Assembly: GCF_000277815.2 (NCBI RefSeq) | Contig: NC_018470.1 | Coordinates: 1-64,000 of the forward strand | From: Encephalitozoon hellem ATCC 50504 | Taxonomy: Eukaryota > Microsporidia > Unikaryonidae | Direction of reading: 5' to 3' | DNA length: 64,000 nucleotides | Part shown: positions 8,911 to 17,563 of the stretch, one piece after another | How positions within the stretch are numbered: the first letter of the stretch is position 1 | Layout of the letters: every line of letters starts with the position of its first letter | Notes under the pieces: model-generated | The model's database searches: none | The model's input: the letters and a program-made list of their open reading frames with translations, nothing else | What the model was told of the DNA's origin: nothing | Translations under genes and position numbers: made by a program

Positions 8911-9933
8911 CTAAATGATGGAATAAGTTAGAAGTATAGTACATCTTGTGCCAAAAGAATTGCTGATAGAATATGTAGCACCTTTCTCAATTACACAGAT
9001 GCTTCCTCTCTTCAGAATTATTTTGTCTTGCCCCATTTCTATGCATGCTGTTCCTTTGATCATGAAAATTGAAAAATTACAGACTGCCTGTTCAGGTTTT
9101 ATGAATGCTAGGTTGTTCAGAAACAGGACCGCTGTTTCAAGCATGCTTGATGTTACGAGAGGTTCAAAAGCACTTCGTCCTCTGTATAATCCAGATATGT
9201 TTGTCACTGCAACTTCTTTTCCGTCCGAATTGTAAATTGTTTCTCCTTTATATTCGTATATTTCTCTAGACTGGATCATGCTTTTTCTTACTACAGATCT
9301 TTCAGGCTCTTTTCCAAGGCTTTGTAGCCTTTTCCTGTATCTATCCCTCATTTCCTTTGCAGGGCTTATTCCTTTGTTCTTCGATACGTCTTCCGATGAA
9401 TCATTGCTATCGTTGGTACCCATACTGTCCTTTTCTTCCATTTCGAACCCAGCGGTGTCAGGCCTGTGGCAAAAGTCATTCTCTTCCTCTCCAATCTCAT
9501 CATGATCTTCATTCCATACCTCCACCTTTCCGAATGAGTTTGGAGGTTCTTCGTTCTCAAGAATACTGTTTGTTTCTAATGACTCTCTGCAAGAAGGAAT
9601 GGAACCATCTTTAGGCCTCGCCGATAAGCTTTCCCTAATAGCTTTTATGTCAAACAAAGTATCGCTCTGAGTATTTGGATCATCGTTTTCATTTCTCTCT
9701 TCTATGGTATCACTTTTATATATTGAGCTCTCTTCTATCTCTATTGTAGTATCATCCTTAAGTACTGATTCTGCAGTCTTCCAGTAATCATCGATGTTCT
9801 CGAGATTATCGTCGTCCTTCATCACATCCAACTTTGTTCCTGGATCCAAAACCCTTTTTTTGTATGATTTCATCTTCTTATTCAGCCTACTCGCCGATTC
9901 ATATGTCTTTCGCATCACCTGAGGGCTAAACAT
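8911..9933 (-). CDS. CENP-C/Mif2-like centromere protein
   Basis: The product has 340 residues. The N-terminal two thirds are acidic and low in predicted structure. The final 90-95 residues form a cupin-like beta fold (FSIFMIKGTACIEMGQDKIILKRG and onward) like the Mif2/CENP-C dimerisation domain. Just before it, GLYRGRSAFEPL occupies the place of the CENP-C signature and may be a degenerate version. CENP-C anchors the inner kinetochore to CENP-A nucleosomes. The start at 9933 has CCC on the coding strand 13 bases upstream, within a GGGCCC element shared with the divergent TatD gene. The cupin domain is clear; the CENP-C name follows from the combined layout. Confidence 0.75.
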   Translation of the reverse strand: MFSPQVMRKTYESASRLNKKMKSYKKRVLDPGTKLDVMKDDDNLENIDDYWKTAESVLKDDTTIEIEESSIYKSDTIEERNENDDPNTQSDTLFDIKAIRESLSARPKDGSIPSCRESLETNSILENEEPPNSFGKVEVWNEDHDEIGEEENDFCHRPDTAGFEMEEKDSMGTNDSNDSSEDVSKNKGISPAKEMRDRYRKRLQSLGKEPERSVVRKSMIQSREIYEYKGETIYNSDGKEVAVTNISGLYRGRSAFEPLVTSSMLETAVLFLNNLAFIKPEQAVCNFSIFMIKGTACIEMGQDKIILKRGSICVIEKGATYSISNSFGTRCTILLTYSII

Positions 9934-9945
9934 TTTTGGTGTTTT

Positions 9946-9951
9946 GGGCCC
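9946..9951. promoter_or_regulatory. GGGCCC shared by two divergent genes
   Basis: The 35-bp gap between the CENP-C-like start (9933) and the TatD start (9969) contains the palindrome GGGCCC. It offers a CCC signal to both strands, 13 bases from one ATG and 18 bases from the other. CCC-like signals just upstream of start codons are reported as initiation signals in Encephalitozoon. Confidence 0.55.
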
Positions 9952-9968
9952 AGAACTAGTCTTCCAGA

Positions 9969-10832
9969 ATGGCTATTATTGTTCCTGCCATGCCCATAAA
10001 AGATACCCTGATGTTTATCGACATTGCTGTGAATATCACCGACAAGCTGCTGGCAAAAGACGAAGACTCCATCGAAGACGTCATTAAAAGATGCAAGGAT
10101 GGCAAGGTCTTTCCGATATTTACCGGCCTTGATCATCATACAAGTAAATCCTGCGTGAACCTGGCGAGAAAATATAAAACAGTGTCAACTGTGGGGATTC
10201 ATCCCACGTCATCCTCAAAGTATAAGGACGTCGATGGAATCATTCCATTGATCGATGACGACACCGTTGTTGCAATAGGTGAATGCGGCTTAGATTACGA
10301 TCGTCTTGAGTTTGCGGATAAAGCTTCCCAGAAAAGGATTTTTAAGTCCCAGCTGGATTTAGGAGGAGACTGCTACTTTCTCCATTCAAGATCTTGTCAT
10401 AGAGATTTTATGGAAGCTATTTCTGATTACAGGATAAGAGGTGTTGTTCATAGCTTTACTGGAAGCATAGAAGAGGCTAATGAGCTAATAAAAAAAGGAC
10501 TATTCATAGGAATTAACGGATGCTCTGTAAAGACTTTGGAGGGAGTAGATGTTGTAAGAAATCTCCCTCTTGATTCTCTTCTTATAGAGACAGACTCTCC
10601 ATATTGCAAGATCAGAAAGAGCTATGCTGGATTCAAGTATGCCGCATCGGATTTCAGTTATGAGAAGGCTCTAAAGAAAAGAAACGAGCCTTGCTGTATT
10701 GTGCAAATAGCTGAGATAATAAGTAATGTAACTGGGAAGGACTATAGCTATGTTGTAGAGACCGTATTTGGAAACACAATCAGGCTTTATGGGGACTTGC
10801 TGAGAAGGTCAGTGGAAGAATGGGGGCTTTGA
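9969..10832 (+). CDS. TatD-family metal-dependent DNase
   Basis: The product is 287 residues, the usual TatD/TATDN1 size, with the metal-dependent hydrolase barrel. Visible ligand motifs are GIHPT (His), GECGLDY (Glu), LHSR (His), VVHSFTG (His) and IETDSPY (Asp). The N-terminal FIDIAVNITD lacks the bacterial HxH, as in eukaryotic TATDN1 proteins. Expected activity is 3'-5' exonuclease or DNase activity in DNA turnover or repair. The start at 9969 follows a CCC (9949-9951). An internal ATG at 10011 would begin MFIDI as bacterial homologues do, so the first 14 residues are uncertain. Confidence 0.88.
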   Translation: MAIIVPAMPIKDTLMFIDIAVNITDKLLAKDEDSIEDVIKRCKDGKVFPIFTGLDHHTSKSCVNLARKYKTVSTVGIHPTSSSKYKDVDGIIPLIDDDTVVAIGECGLDYDRLEFADKASQKRIFKSQLDLGGDCYFLHSRSCHRDFMEAISDYRIRGVVHSFTGSIEEANELIKKGLFIGINGCSVKTLEGVDVVRNLPLDSLLIETDSPYCKIRKSYAGFKYAASDFSYEKALKKRNEPCCIVQIAEIISNVTGKDYSYVVETVFGNTIRLYGDLLRRSVEEWGL

Positions 10833-10902
10833 ATGGATCATGCGACTCGAGCTCTAGCATATTTAAAATTATTTTTAGGTTAAAAATTACCCCACCCTGA
10901 AG

Positions 10903-11634
10903 ATGTCTTTCTGCAAAAACTGGGCCTCGCCATTTCTGAACAGCTTATGGTCAGAAACATCTGAAACCTGGCAAGAAAACCAGGAGGACTGGAGAATTGT
11001 CGGGACCAACCCGTTCAAGAGAAGGTCGGAAAATGCGTGCAAAATAGAGCGCAGGATTGACATTCCATCTAAACAGGCAGCCGATAATATAGAGAACTCA
11101 TTTAGATTTATGTCTATAACACCCGAAACTCATTACTACATCATACAGTTTGAGAGCAAAAGGCTTGATGTTGCGTTTGTCGATGTTAATATCAACGTCA
11201 AAAAAAATTCATATGTGATATTGGAAGCAGACAGAGGGGAGGACTGTGGGATTGTGGTGGGTGTAACTACGAAGGAGAAGCTTGAGAAGCTGCTTAAGAG
11301 ATACGATGACATTTCTAATGAAGTCCAACCAAAGAGAATATACAGGCTGGCCACGCTTTTAGACCTTGAGGCATTGGAAAGAAAAAGAAGTATGCAGACA
11401 AGGGCGCTAGAGTTTTGTAGAGAAAGGGCCATGTTGGGCGGACTGGATATGGAAGTTGTCGGATGTGAATACCAGTGGGATCTCAACAAGATTACTTTTT
11501 ATTTTGCCAGCGACGAGAGGGTTGATTTTAGAGAGCTGGTAAAGGAGTTATATAGAGTGTATAAGACAAGAATATGGATGTGTGCCATTGAAAAGTCAAA
11601 GAATAAGTATTTGAAGGAACTTATCGAACTTTAG
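10903..11634 (+). CDS. PSP1 C-terminal domain protein
   Basis: The product has 243 residues. The segment from about residue 90 to the end matches the PSP1 C-terminal domain found in yeast Psp1 and bacterial YaaT/RicT: YVILEADRGEDCGIVVG near residues 101-117, then an alpha/beta part with RALEFCRERA and KITFYFASDERVDFRELV. The N-terminal 80 residues are low in recognisable structure. Yeast PSP1 was found as a suppressor of DNA polymerase mutants and is associated with RNA granules; the role here is unknown. CCCC (10890-10893) and CCC (10895-10897) lie just upstream of ATG 10903. Confidence 0.8.
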   Translation: MSFCKNWASPFLNSLWSETSETWQENQEDWRIVGTNPFKRRSENACKIERRIDIPSKQAADNIENSFRFMSITPETHYYIIQFESKRLDVAFVDVNINVKKNSYVILEADRGEDCGIVVGVTTKEKLEKLLKRYDDISNEVQPKRIYRLATLLDLEALERKRSMQTRALEFCRERAMLGGLDMEVVGCEYQWDLNKITFYFASDERVDFRELVKELYRVYKTRIWMCAIEKSKNKYLKELIEL

Positions 11635-11774
11635 AGCCTTCTTTTGGTCTATGCCCCTGTAATTAGAAACCCAATAAAAGTATTCTTATATATTAACTTC
11701 TTCTCTGATAAAGAGTTTACTTTTCTCCCATGAATCCAAAAACAGAAAATCCAGAATAGAATGTCTTGCTATTT

Positions 11775-13397
11775 TTAATTCTTGGATTGATCTGGCGGTA
11801 GAATAATCACTTCATTGATTCTCAGGATGCTTATTGCCGCCTCAGTTGCTGCCTTTAATGACTTCATCTTGTTCATGCTAGGCTCGATTATTCCATGTTC
11901 GAAATTGTCTTGGATCCGCCCGGTTGTCACATCAATGCCCAAAAATTTTGAGTCTGAAGACTTTGCGGACTCCTTGCTCTGGGAAGACATTAAGCTTGCT
12001 ACGATCTCATTAGAGTCCAGCCCTGCATTTGTGGCTAAGATCTTCGGGATCGATAGGAGCGATTCTGCATAGCGATGAATGGCGACATGTTCCTTAGAAT
12101 TGACAGTGAATGCAAATTTTTCCAACATCAAGGACAATGCACATTCAACAGATCCTCCTCCAGGGACAATGTTATTGGATTCAAGTGTACGCTTCAAAAC
12201 ACAGATGGCGTCATGTACTGACCTTTGCATCTCATCGAGAAGTTGGCTGTTTGCCCCTCTCAATATTATTGATGCCATCTTCCTTTTGAGTCCATTGATG
12301 AGTATGCATTCTTCTTCTCCAATTGGTACCACCTCAAACTTATCTGCAGACCCCAAAGCTGTAATGCTGTCTGTCCCATTTAGGTCTGAAATTGAGTTTA
12401 CTAGGCCTGTTCCTGTAGCCTTAGCAATTACAACAAGATCTTCTTTTTTACATCTTCGAACTCCGACAATCCCTGCCTCCAGCAAGATCTTGGTGCACAT
12501 ATCATCGATCCCTCTTGTCGTAAGAACCACATCGGCCCCGGAGTCGATAATTGCCTTGACCTGCTTCTTCGTTATTTCCAATTCCTTCTTCCTGATGTCT
12601 TCCAATCTATTGGGATCATCTACAACTATGCTTACGGTTAGTGGATTCTTGTATTTCTGAAGTCCAAAATCAATGCAGAGGATCTTAGGCTTTTTGATTT
12701 GCTTCTTCATGAAGTTAGAAGCCAGAGAACAGTTTAGAGCATATCCTTGATACAAGAATGACTCCTTCATAGAGCCTCCAGGATGCTTCAAAATGTTGAT
12801 GTCCTCTATTGGATACGTGTTCTTCTTATTTTCCCCGGTAGATTCAATGCATTTTAGCGCATCAATGACAATTCCACAGAACAGCTCGTTCTCGGAATTG
12901 ATGACCTTACTAGATATACTTGTTTTTACAACGTTCTTTAATGCCTTGGGTCCTAAGTTCAAGGCACTTTTGGATATGCTCTTCTTAATAAACTGCACAC
13001 ATTCATTAAATGCCATCTTATATCCGGAAACAACAACCGATGGATGGACTCCAGACGCTATAAGCCCAGCTCCCTTTTCAATCAAACTCGCTGCTATCAG
13101 AACAACAGATGTAGTTCCATCGCCAACCTCATGATCTTGATGTGTAGCCAGATCCACAAGAATTTTGGCTGCAGGGTCATCAACCACCATATTCTGAAGA
13201 ATAGTTGCCCCGTCATTCGTAATGCTAACCTCTCCCGCCGAATCAACACACATCTTGTCTAATCCTAGAGGCCCAAAGCTTGTCTTTATTGCATTGTATA
13301 CCTTCATCATCGCCTTTGCATTTCTTTCTACTGCTGATATTCCGCTGTAGCTTTCGCCACCTGACAGGATATCTGCTGTGGAAATCTCCTTGTTCAT
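11775..13397 (-). CDS. CCT1: T-complex protein 1 subunit alpha (CCT1)
   Basis: The product is 540 residues, a complete group II chaperonin subunit. Visible are [17 protein letters not shown], the ATPase motif VGDGTTSVV and [12 protein letters not shown]. The C-terminal [14 protein letters not shown] matches the CCT-alpha ending (LRIDDLI...) better than other paralogs. It forms the cytosolic TRiC ring that folds actin and tubulin. The frame extends upstream to an ATG at 13427, but AAAAATTTACCC lies directly before the internal ATG at 13397, the same signal pair used by the divergent eL31 gene. I therefore choose 13397. Confidence 0.95.
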   Translation of the reverse strand: MNKEISTADILSGGESYSGISAVERNAKAMMKVYNAIKTSFGPLGLDKMCVDSAGEVSITNDGATILQNMVVDDPAAKILVDLATHQDHEVGDGTTSVVLIAASLIEKGAGLIASGVHPSVVVSGYKMAFNECVQFIKKSISKSALNLGPKALKNVVKTSISSKVINSENELFCGIVIDALKCIESTGENKKNTYPIEDINILKHPGGSMKESFLYQGYALNCSLASNFMKKQIKKPKILCIDFGLQKYKNPLTVSIVVDDPNRLEDIRKKELEITKKQVKAIIDSGADVVLTTRGIDDMCTKILLEAGIVGVRRCKKEDLVVIAKATGTGLVNSISDLNGTDSITALGSADKFEVVPIGEEECILINGLKRKMASIILRGANSQLLDEMQRSVHDAICVLKRTLESNNIVPGGGSVECALSLMLEKFAFTVNSKEHVAIHRYAESLLSIPKILATNAGLDSNEIVASLMSSQSKESAKSSDSKFLGIDVTTGRIQDNFEHGIIEPSMNKMKSLKAATEAAISILRINEVIILPPDQSKN

Positions 13398-13400
13398 ATA

Positions 13401-13412
13401 GGGTAAATTTTT
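13401..13412 (-). promoter_or_regulatory. AAATTT plus CCC signal upstream of CCT1
   Basis: On the minus strand AAAAATTTACCC ends three bases before ATG 13397. It combines both upstream signals described in Encephalitozoon and decides the CCT1 start against the upstream ATG at 13427. Confidence 0.6.
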
Positions 13413-13540
13413 CTCGAAATTATACATCTTTGAATTCGAGCAGAAGCATATTCATATCTGGCGTATATATCATAGCCCTACAGTACAACGCCTGCGCTTG
13501 GCATTCACGACATCTCTTAAAAAGAGTAATATTTCCAGAT

Positions 13541-13553
13541 AAAAAATTTACCC
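13541..13553 (+). promoter_or_regulatory. AAATTT plus CCC signal upstream of eL31
   Basis: AAAAAATTTACCC sits two bases before ATG 13556. AAATTT-like boxes are described for ribosomal protein genes in Encephalitozoon, and the adjacent CCC is the general initiation-type signal. It rejects the much longer upstream open frame. Confidence 0.65.
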
Positions 13554-13555
13554 TG

Positions 13556-13888
13556 ATGTGGTCCAAGATTGAAGAGAACCAGACAGTGGAGATGACGGTA
13601 AATCTGAGGAGGATATGCTCCCGCCTTCCTTGGACAAGGAAAGCACCAAAGGCTGTCAAGATGCTAAAGAGGGAGATACAGAAGCACTTCAGGGAAAAGA
13701 TAGGCGTTGTTATAACCAGTGACCTCAATAATTTCATACACTCACGTGGAAACAAGAAGGTTCCACATAAGGTCAGGGTTAGAGTCACAAAGGAGGCAAG
13801 TTTGAAGAATGCCGAGGAGAATGTGCTGAAGACAGATTTGGTCGTAGTTGGCTCTTTCAAGAATCTTAAGGAGGTTATTGTCGATTAA
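13556..13888 (+). CDS. RPL31: 60S ribosomal protein eL31
   Basis: The product has 110 residues. It follows the eL31 pattern from VNLRRICSRLPWTRKAPKAVKMLKREIQ through KIGVVITSDLNNFIHSRGNKKVPHKVRVRV to the ending GSFKNLKEVIVD, corresponding to FKNLQTVNVDE in yeast. eL31 sits at the peptide exit tunnel of the large subunit. An open frame continues far upstream to 13280, but that part overlaps CCT1 antisense and has no eL31 similarity. ATG 13556 is supported by the adjacent AAATTT and CCC elements. No intron is evident. Confidence 0.95.
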   Translation: MWSKIEENQTVEMTVNLRRICSRLPWTRKAPKAVKMLKREIQKHFREKIGVVITSDLNNFIHSRGNKKVPHKVRVRVTKEASLKNAEENVLKTDLVVVGSFKNLKEVIVD

Positions 13889-14074
13889 TAAAATCGAACA
13901 TATTGCTTTAGTTCCTATGTATTTAGTTTCTTAAGAAGGACATGGATAAAAGCTTCGTGTGGACGCCCTCAAAGATCCCCCCTTTTAAAAGCGAGATCTA
14001 GGTAGTGACAAATTATGGTTTTGCACGATCGAAAATCACTTATTCTAAATTCGAACCCCTTAAAATAAAGTGTA

Positions 14075-15832
14075 ATGATCAGATTGAATCCACACAGTAG
14101 CTTGATCCATGGAGTAGCCGAAATTTTTAGGAAGTATGTACTGAACAGGACTTACTTATGCTTTCTAATGTTTCCAATAATTTTCATGGCAACCTTTGCA
14201 AACATCCTGTATGATTACATACCCTCGGCCATAATTCCTAAAATAGCAGAGCACATAAAAGCAAATGATCTTGATCTCCACATGAATTTAGTCTACGGGT
14301 TTTTCTTTTACGGGGTTCTTGCTACGATTTTTGAATATTTCCCTATATTTGTGATGGCTTTGATAATACAGGACATATACAGAGATTGCTACAGAGATGT
14401 TTTTATAGAATGCATGTCATTGGAATACAATACATTCCATAGCATTTCGCCTGGAGACATGGAGAGCAGAATATATAGAAAATGTAAGGCTGTTGGAGAA
14501 GCCATAGATGTTGTGATTCCCACACTCATGAATTCTGCTATATTTGTTCTGGTTGCCATGATTGATATATATAGGAGCTTCGGTGCATTGGTGTCTTTAA
14601 TCTTTCTTGTGATACCTGTATCTTACATCTCGGTAACTATCTTTCTGACATCAAAGAGGAACCGCATTAGAGGGAAGTACAATGCTGCAAAGGACAAGTC
14701 TACAAAGAAGCTTGGCGATATTTTGAATAATTACGAAGTTGTAAAGTCTTTTGGTCTTGAAGAAAGAGAGTCCGAAAAGTTCTGTGCTTCTCTGATCGAT
14801 AGGGTATCAACAGGGACGCAATACAGTTGTTCAGAAAATATCATTACATTCCTGCAAAAGCTCTCTTCGGTAATTCCCCACATCGGAATTCTGTATCTTT
14901 CACTCAATACCAATATTTTGACATTTGACAAAGCTATCAAACTCAACAGTCTTCATTTTATCCTTAAAGAAAGGCTGACAGAGTTTTCCAAAGAGTTTAC
15001 AGAGCTCTACGAGTACTACTATGATTACTCAACAACCACCTATGAAAGAGAAGAGGATGAAAGGAATCAAATTGACATAAAGGAATTCAGCAAAGACATA
15101 GAGGTTAGAGATATGGGAATCAAAAGAGGCAATAACACTATCCTGAGCGGAATCAACTTCACGTTGCATAAAGGGGAAAAGCTGGCTATTGCCGGGCCAA
15201 ACGGTGCTGGAAAGTCCACTTTTATCAATTCACTTCTGAGGTTCCTCAACTATTCCGGTGAAATCCTTATTGATGGGATCGAGATGCGCAAGTACACAAG
15301 AAAATCTACAAGGCACATAATGGCATATGTGCCCCAGGACAACTGTATTCTTGACGACACAGTTCTCAAGAACCTCCAATATGGAAACAAGGACATATCT
15401 TTTGAAAAGATCAAAGAGATTTGCAAGAGATATGGAACCCATGAGGTGTTTAGCAACCTTGAAGGGGGGTATTTAAAAGAGGCGGGGCAGCAAGGATGCG
15501 AGCTGAGTGTTGGCCAAAAGCAATACCTAAGTTTAATGAGAGCCATAATCAAGGACTCTCCTATTTTCATCTTAGATGAAGCAACCTCCGATGTTGATTA
15601 TAAAACAGAGATGGAGCTCATCAATTATGTCATGTCAGTTCTCTCTGACAGAACAATAATAATGATAGTCCATAACCACTCTTTACTCAGCAAGTTTGAC
15701 AACATCCTCTTCTTAAAAGATAAAACAATGAAGGGATACGGAAATGTCAAGGAGCTACTCAAGTCGTCTGAAGACTTTATCGATTTCTACCTTGGAGAAG
15801 ATCCCGCCTCCGATACTGGAATTCAACCCTAA
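14075..15832 (+). CDS. ATM1-like ABC half-transporter, probably mitosomal
   Basis: The product has 585 residues: an N-terminal six-helix ABC membrane domain (about 30-300) and a C-terminal nucleotide-binding domain (about 345-575). Motifs are Walker A GPNGAGKST, Q-loop VPQDN, signature LSVGQ (variant of LSGGQ), Walker B FILDEATSDVD and the switch His in IVHN. The order and the short C-terminal tail fit the ATM1/HMT half-transporters that export a sulfur compound from mitochondria; microsporidia retain such proteins with their mitosomal Fe-S machinery. A clear targeting peptide is not obvious. CCCC at 14056-14059 precedes ATG 14075. Assignment to ATM1 rather than another B-family member is inference. 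Confidence 0.8.
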   Translation: MIRLNPHSSLIHGVAEIFRKYVLNRTYLCFLMFPIIFMATFANILYDYIPSAIIPKIAEHIKANDLDLHMNLVYGFFFYGVLATIFEYFPIFVMALIIQDIYRDCYRDVFIECMSLEYNTFHSISPGDMESRIYRKCKAVGEAIDVVIPTLMNSAIFVLVAMIDIYRSFGALVSLIFLVIPVSYISVTIFLTSKRNRIRGKYNAAKDKSTKKLGDILNNYEVVKSFGLEERESEKFCASLIDRVSTGTQYSCSENIITFLQKLSSVIPHIGILYLSLNTNILTFDKAIKLNSLHFILKERLTEFSKEFTELYEYYYDYSTTTYEREEDERNQIDIKEFSKDIEVRDMGIKRGNNTILSGINFTLHKGEKLAIAGPNGAGKSTFINSLLRFLNYSGEILIDGIEMRKYTRKSTRHIMAYVPQDNCILDDTVLKNLQYGNKDISFEKIKEICKRYGTHEVFSNLEGGYLKEAGQQGCELSVGQKQYLSLMRAIIKDSPIFILDEATSDVDYKTEMELINYVMSVLSDRTIIMIVHNHSLLSKFDNILFLKDKTMKGYGNVKELLKSSEDFIDFYLGEDPASDTGIQP

Positions 15833-15914
15833 GGTCTAGGCCTTGATAGAGTCCAGACTTTTGAATAAAACCATTTAGCAAATATCAGTGGGTCACACTA
15901 TCACGATTTTTATT

Positions 15915-16727
15915 TTACACCTCCAGCTGTAGAGACTCAACTTCGTAATTGTAAACAGATAGCCAGTACTTGTGTATCATAATGAATGTGCAGAGGATAA
16001 AAAAATGGTAGAAAAAAAGATTGTCGAAATATCTGTCTGTCATTAACCCTATGGTTTTTGATCCAACAAATGAAGCTGCATTTGCAGTTAAAAAGCATAC
16101 TGTTGATATCACTAAAGTTCCATATGCCCATATCTCTCCATCTGTTTTTCTAAGTCTTTTGACCTGAAATACCATGTATAGGAAGAAAAAGAGTGGATTT
16201 AAGACAAAGAAAGGAATTGAAGCAATTTCTTTTGTCGAGGCGGTTAGCCCCGTAAATATGACAGTACCTATCCCTACAGAATAGATGGCTGTGGATATTT
16301 TGAGCAAAGTTGCAGCTCTAAACCCAAGAATTCCCGTAAACATATCTATAGTTATACTCCCTAGAAAGAGAGAAAAGAATCCCGAAGCGTAAAGCGATAG
16401 CTGGATGGATGTAAGAAACAAATGTGTTTGTTTTGAGATAGATTCCCTAAACCCCACAAGTACTGCTTCTAGTGCAGCAGATCCAAAATACAGGTTAAAA
16501 AACACAAGCATTTCTTTGCGTCCTACAGAAGAACACAGGGCCTTCACATGTCTGATCATCCTTACAGCAGATAGCATAACCACAAACAGAAGAATTACAG
16601 TTGTTGGAGAAGACACCTTGGTTTTGAACAGAAGAAATCCTCTGCTTGTGTTTTTACAAATCTCATTGCTTAGATGTTGGCACATCGGAAAGTTGGACTC
16701 TGTACACACCTTGTCTATTGGATGCAT
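15915..16727 (-). CDS. CHS7: Chitin synthase export chaperone, Chs7-like
   Basis: The product has 270 residues with about seven membrane segments after a short luminal start with paired cysteines (CTESNFPMC). Order and spacing match Chs7, including the GRKEMLVFFNLYFG segment at the second helix (yeast GRSEYLYFFQL) and DRYFDNLFFYHFFIL near the end (yeast HYLDGLFFGSI). Chs7 lets chitin synthase leave the ER, needed for the chitinous endospore. The frame runs upstream to 16847, but that extension overlaps the start of the divergent coiled-coil gene; ATG 16727 reproduces the Chs7 N-terminus and has CCC 38 bases upstream. Confidence 0.85.
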   Translation of the reverse strand: MHPIDKVCTESNFPMCQHLSNEICKNTSRGFLLFKTKVSSPTTVILLFVVMLSAVRMIRHVKALCSSVGRKEMLVFFNLYFGSAALEAVLVGFRESISKQTHLFLTSIQLSLYASGFFSLFLGSITIDMFTGILGFRAATLLKISTAIYSVGIGTVIFTGLTASTKEIASIPFFVLNPLFFFLYMVFQVKRLRKTDGEIWAYGTLVISTVCFLTANAASFVGSKTIGLMTDRYFDNLFFYHFFILCTFIMIHKYWLSVYNYEVESLQLEV

Positions 16728-16805
16728 TTCTGTTTGAATAAACAAAGCGAGTTTTAAGAGAATTGGGCTCACACTCTTATAACCCTCGAGATCCCAACCC
16801 CAAAT

Positions 16806-16976
16806 ATGTCCACAACAAAACAAGAGATTCAGAACCAAATGGAACATGCAGACAACCTATTTGAGGAGATGAACAAGAAGATGGAGGCACTCAAGGGAAA
16901 ACTTTTGAGCCTGTCTAAGATGGTTGATGGCATCAACAAGAAGATCGAAGACATTTCTACAGACTCGATAGCTTGA
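16806..16976 (+). CDS. 56-residue coiled-coil microprotein
   Basis: This short frame (ATG 16806 to TGA 16976) encodes 56 residues, nearly all one amphipathic helix with heptad spacing: EEMNKKMEALKGKLLSLSK, then VDGINKKIEDI. No membrane segment or cysteine is present. Three CCC runs lie directly upstream (16783-16785, 16793-16795, 16798-16801), so it is a credible gene. Similar small all-helical subunits occur in DASH/Dam1-type complexes and in SNARE-like bundles; I cannot tell which. It shares a 78-bp divergent region with the Chs7-like gene. Family unknown. Confidence 0.7.
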   Translation: MSTTKQEIQNQMEHADNLFEEMNKKMEALKGKLLSLSKMVDGINKKIEDISTDSIA

Positions 16977-17014
16977 AAATACGTTTCTTAGTAAAATTAA
17001 AATTAGCATCTATT

Positions 17015-17407
17015 TTATTTTTGAAGTTGGATCTCATTTGATTCTTCTGCACTTTCCTCCCCAATTGCCTTCTTTTTAACATCTTGGGAATAATGATGCT
17101 CTGCATTATCCAGCAAAGACTTCATCTCTCCGAATTCTCTGAGATTTATCTCAGGTTGAATGCTTCTGAATCTATCGTGGGCTGCTCTCATTTCTAGTGA
17201 AATAGTCTGGCTCATTGGATTTTTCCACATTGAAACGCATTTGAGCAATTTGACTCTTGACTTACTTCTGCATATCTTTCCGGTATTCCTCTCCGCAGAT
17301 CCCTTTTCACGCTTTTTGGCCCCTCTCTTGCATGTTACTTTCAATGGATCTGGATTCACCACCTCTACCCTTCCATATTTCCCTTCTTCTATCTCCTTCA
17401 CTCCCAT
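17015..17407 (-). CDS. Hypothetical basic protein, 130 residues
   Basis: The product is lysine- and arginine-rich in its first 60 residues (PLKVTCKRGAKKREKG and similar) and more helical and acidic afterwards. No domain is recognised. It sits between the coiled-coil microprotein (convergent, 38 bp away) and gamma-COP (divergent). CCC on the coding strand at 17420-17422, 13 bases before ATG, supports expression. The basic character would fit a nucleic-acid or ribosome-associated role, which is only a guess. Confidence 0.6.
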   Translation of the reverse strand: MGVKEIEEGKYGRVEVVNPDPLKVTCKRGAKKREKGSAERNTGKICRSKSRVKLLKCVSMWKNPMSQTISLEMRAAHDRFRSIQPEINLREFGEMKSLLDNAEHHYSQDVKKKAIGEESAEESNEIQLQK

Positions 17408-17563
17408 CAGTCAAACAATGGGATTACAGAGAATCCGTATTTGTGATCTAAACTATTGAAAGGCCAGAAAAGCTGTATACTGTAATGGTCAATAAATATC
17501 AACAAGCCTAGCAATGCTTGGATATTTGATGACCTTAAAAAATAATCCCTACAAACATTGGAG

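Noticed and set aside
13398..13427. Ten-residue N-terminal extension of CCT1
   Set aside because: AAATTT and CCC lie inside this extension just before the internal ATG 13397, so the extension is probably 5' UTR or promoter.
13280..13555. Upstream extension of the eL31 frame
   Set aside because: It runs antisense through CCT1 and lacks eL31 similarity; the promoter elements sit directly before ATG 13556.
16728..16847. Forty-residue N-terminal extension of the Chs7-like protein
   Set aside because: It overlaps the divergent coiled-coil microprotein and its promoter, and Chs7 similarity begins at the later ATG.
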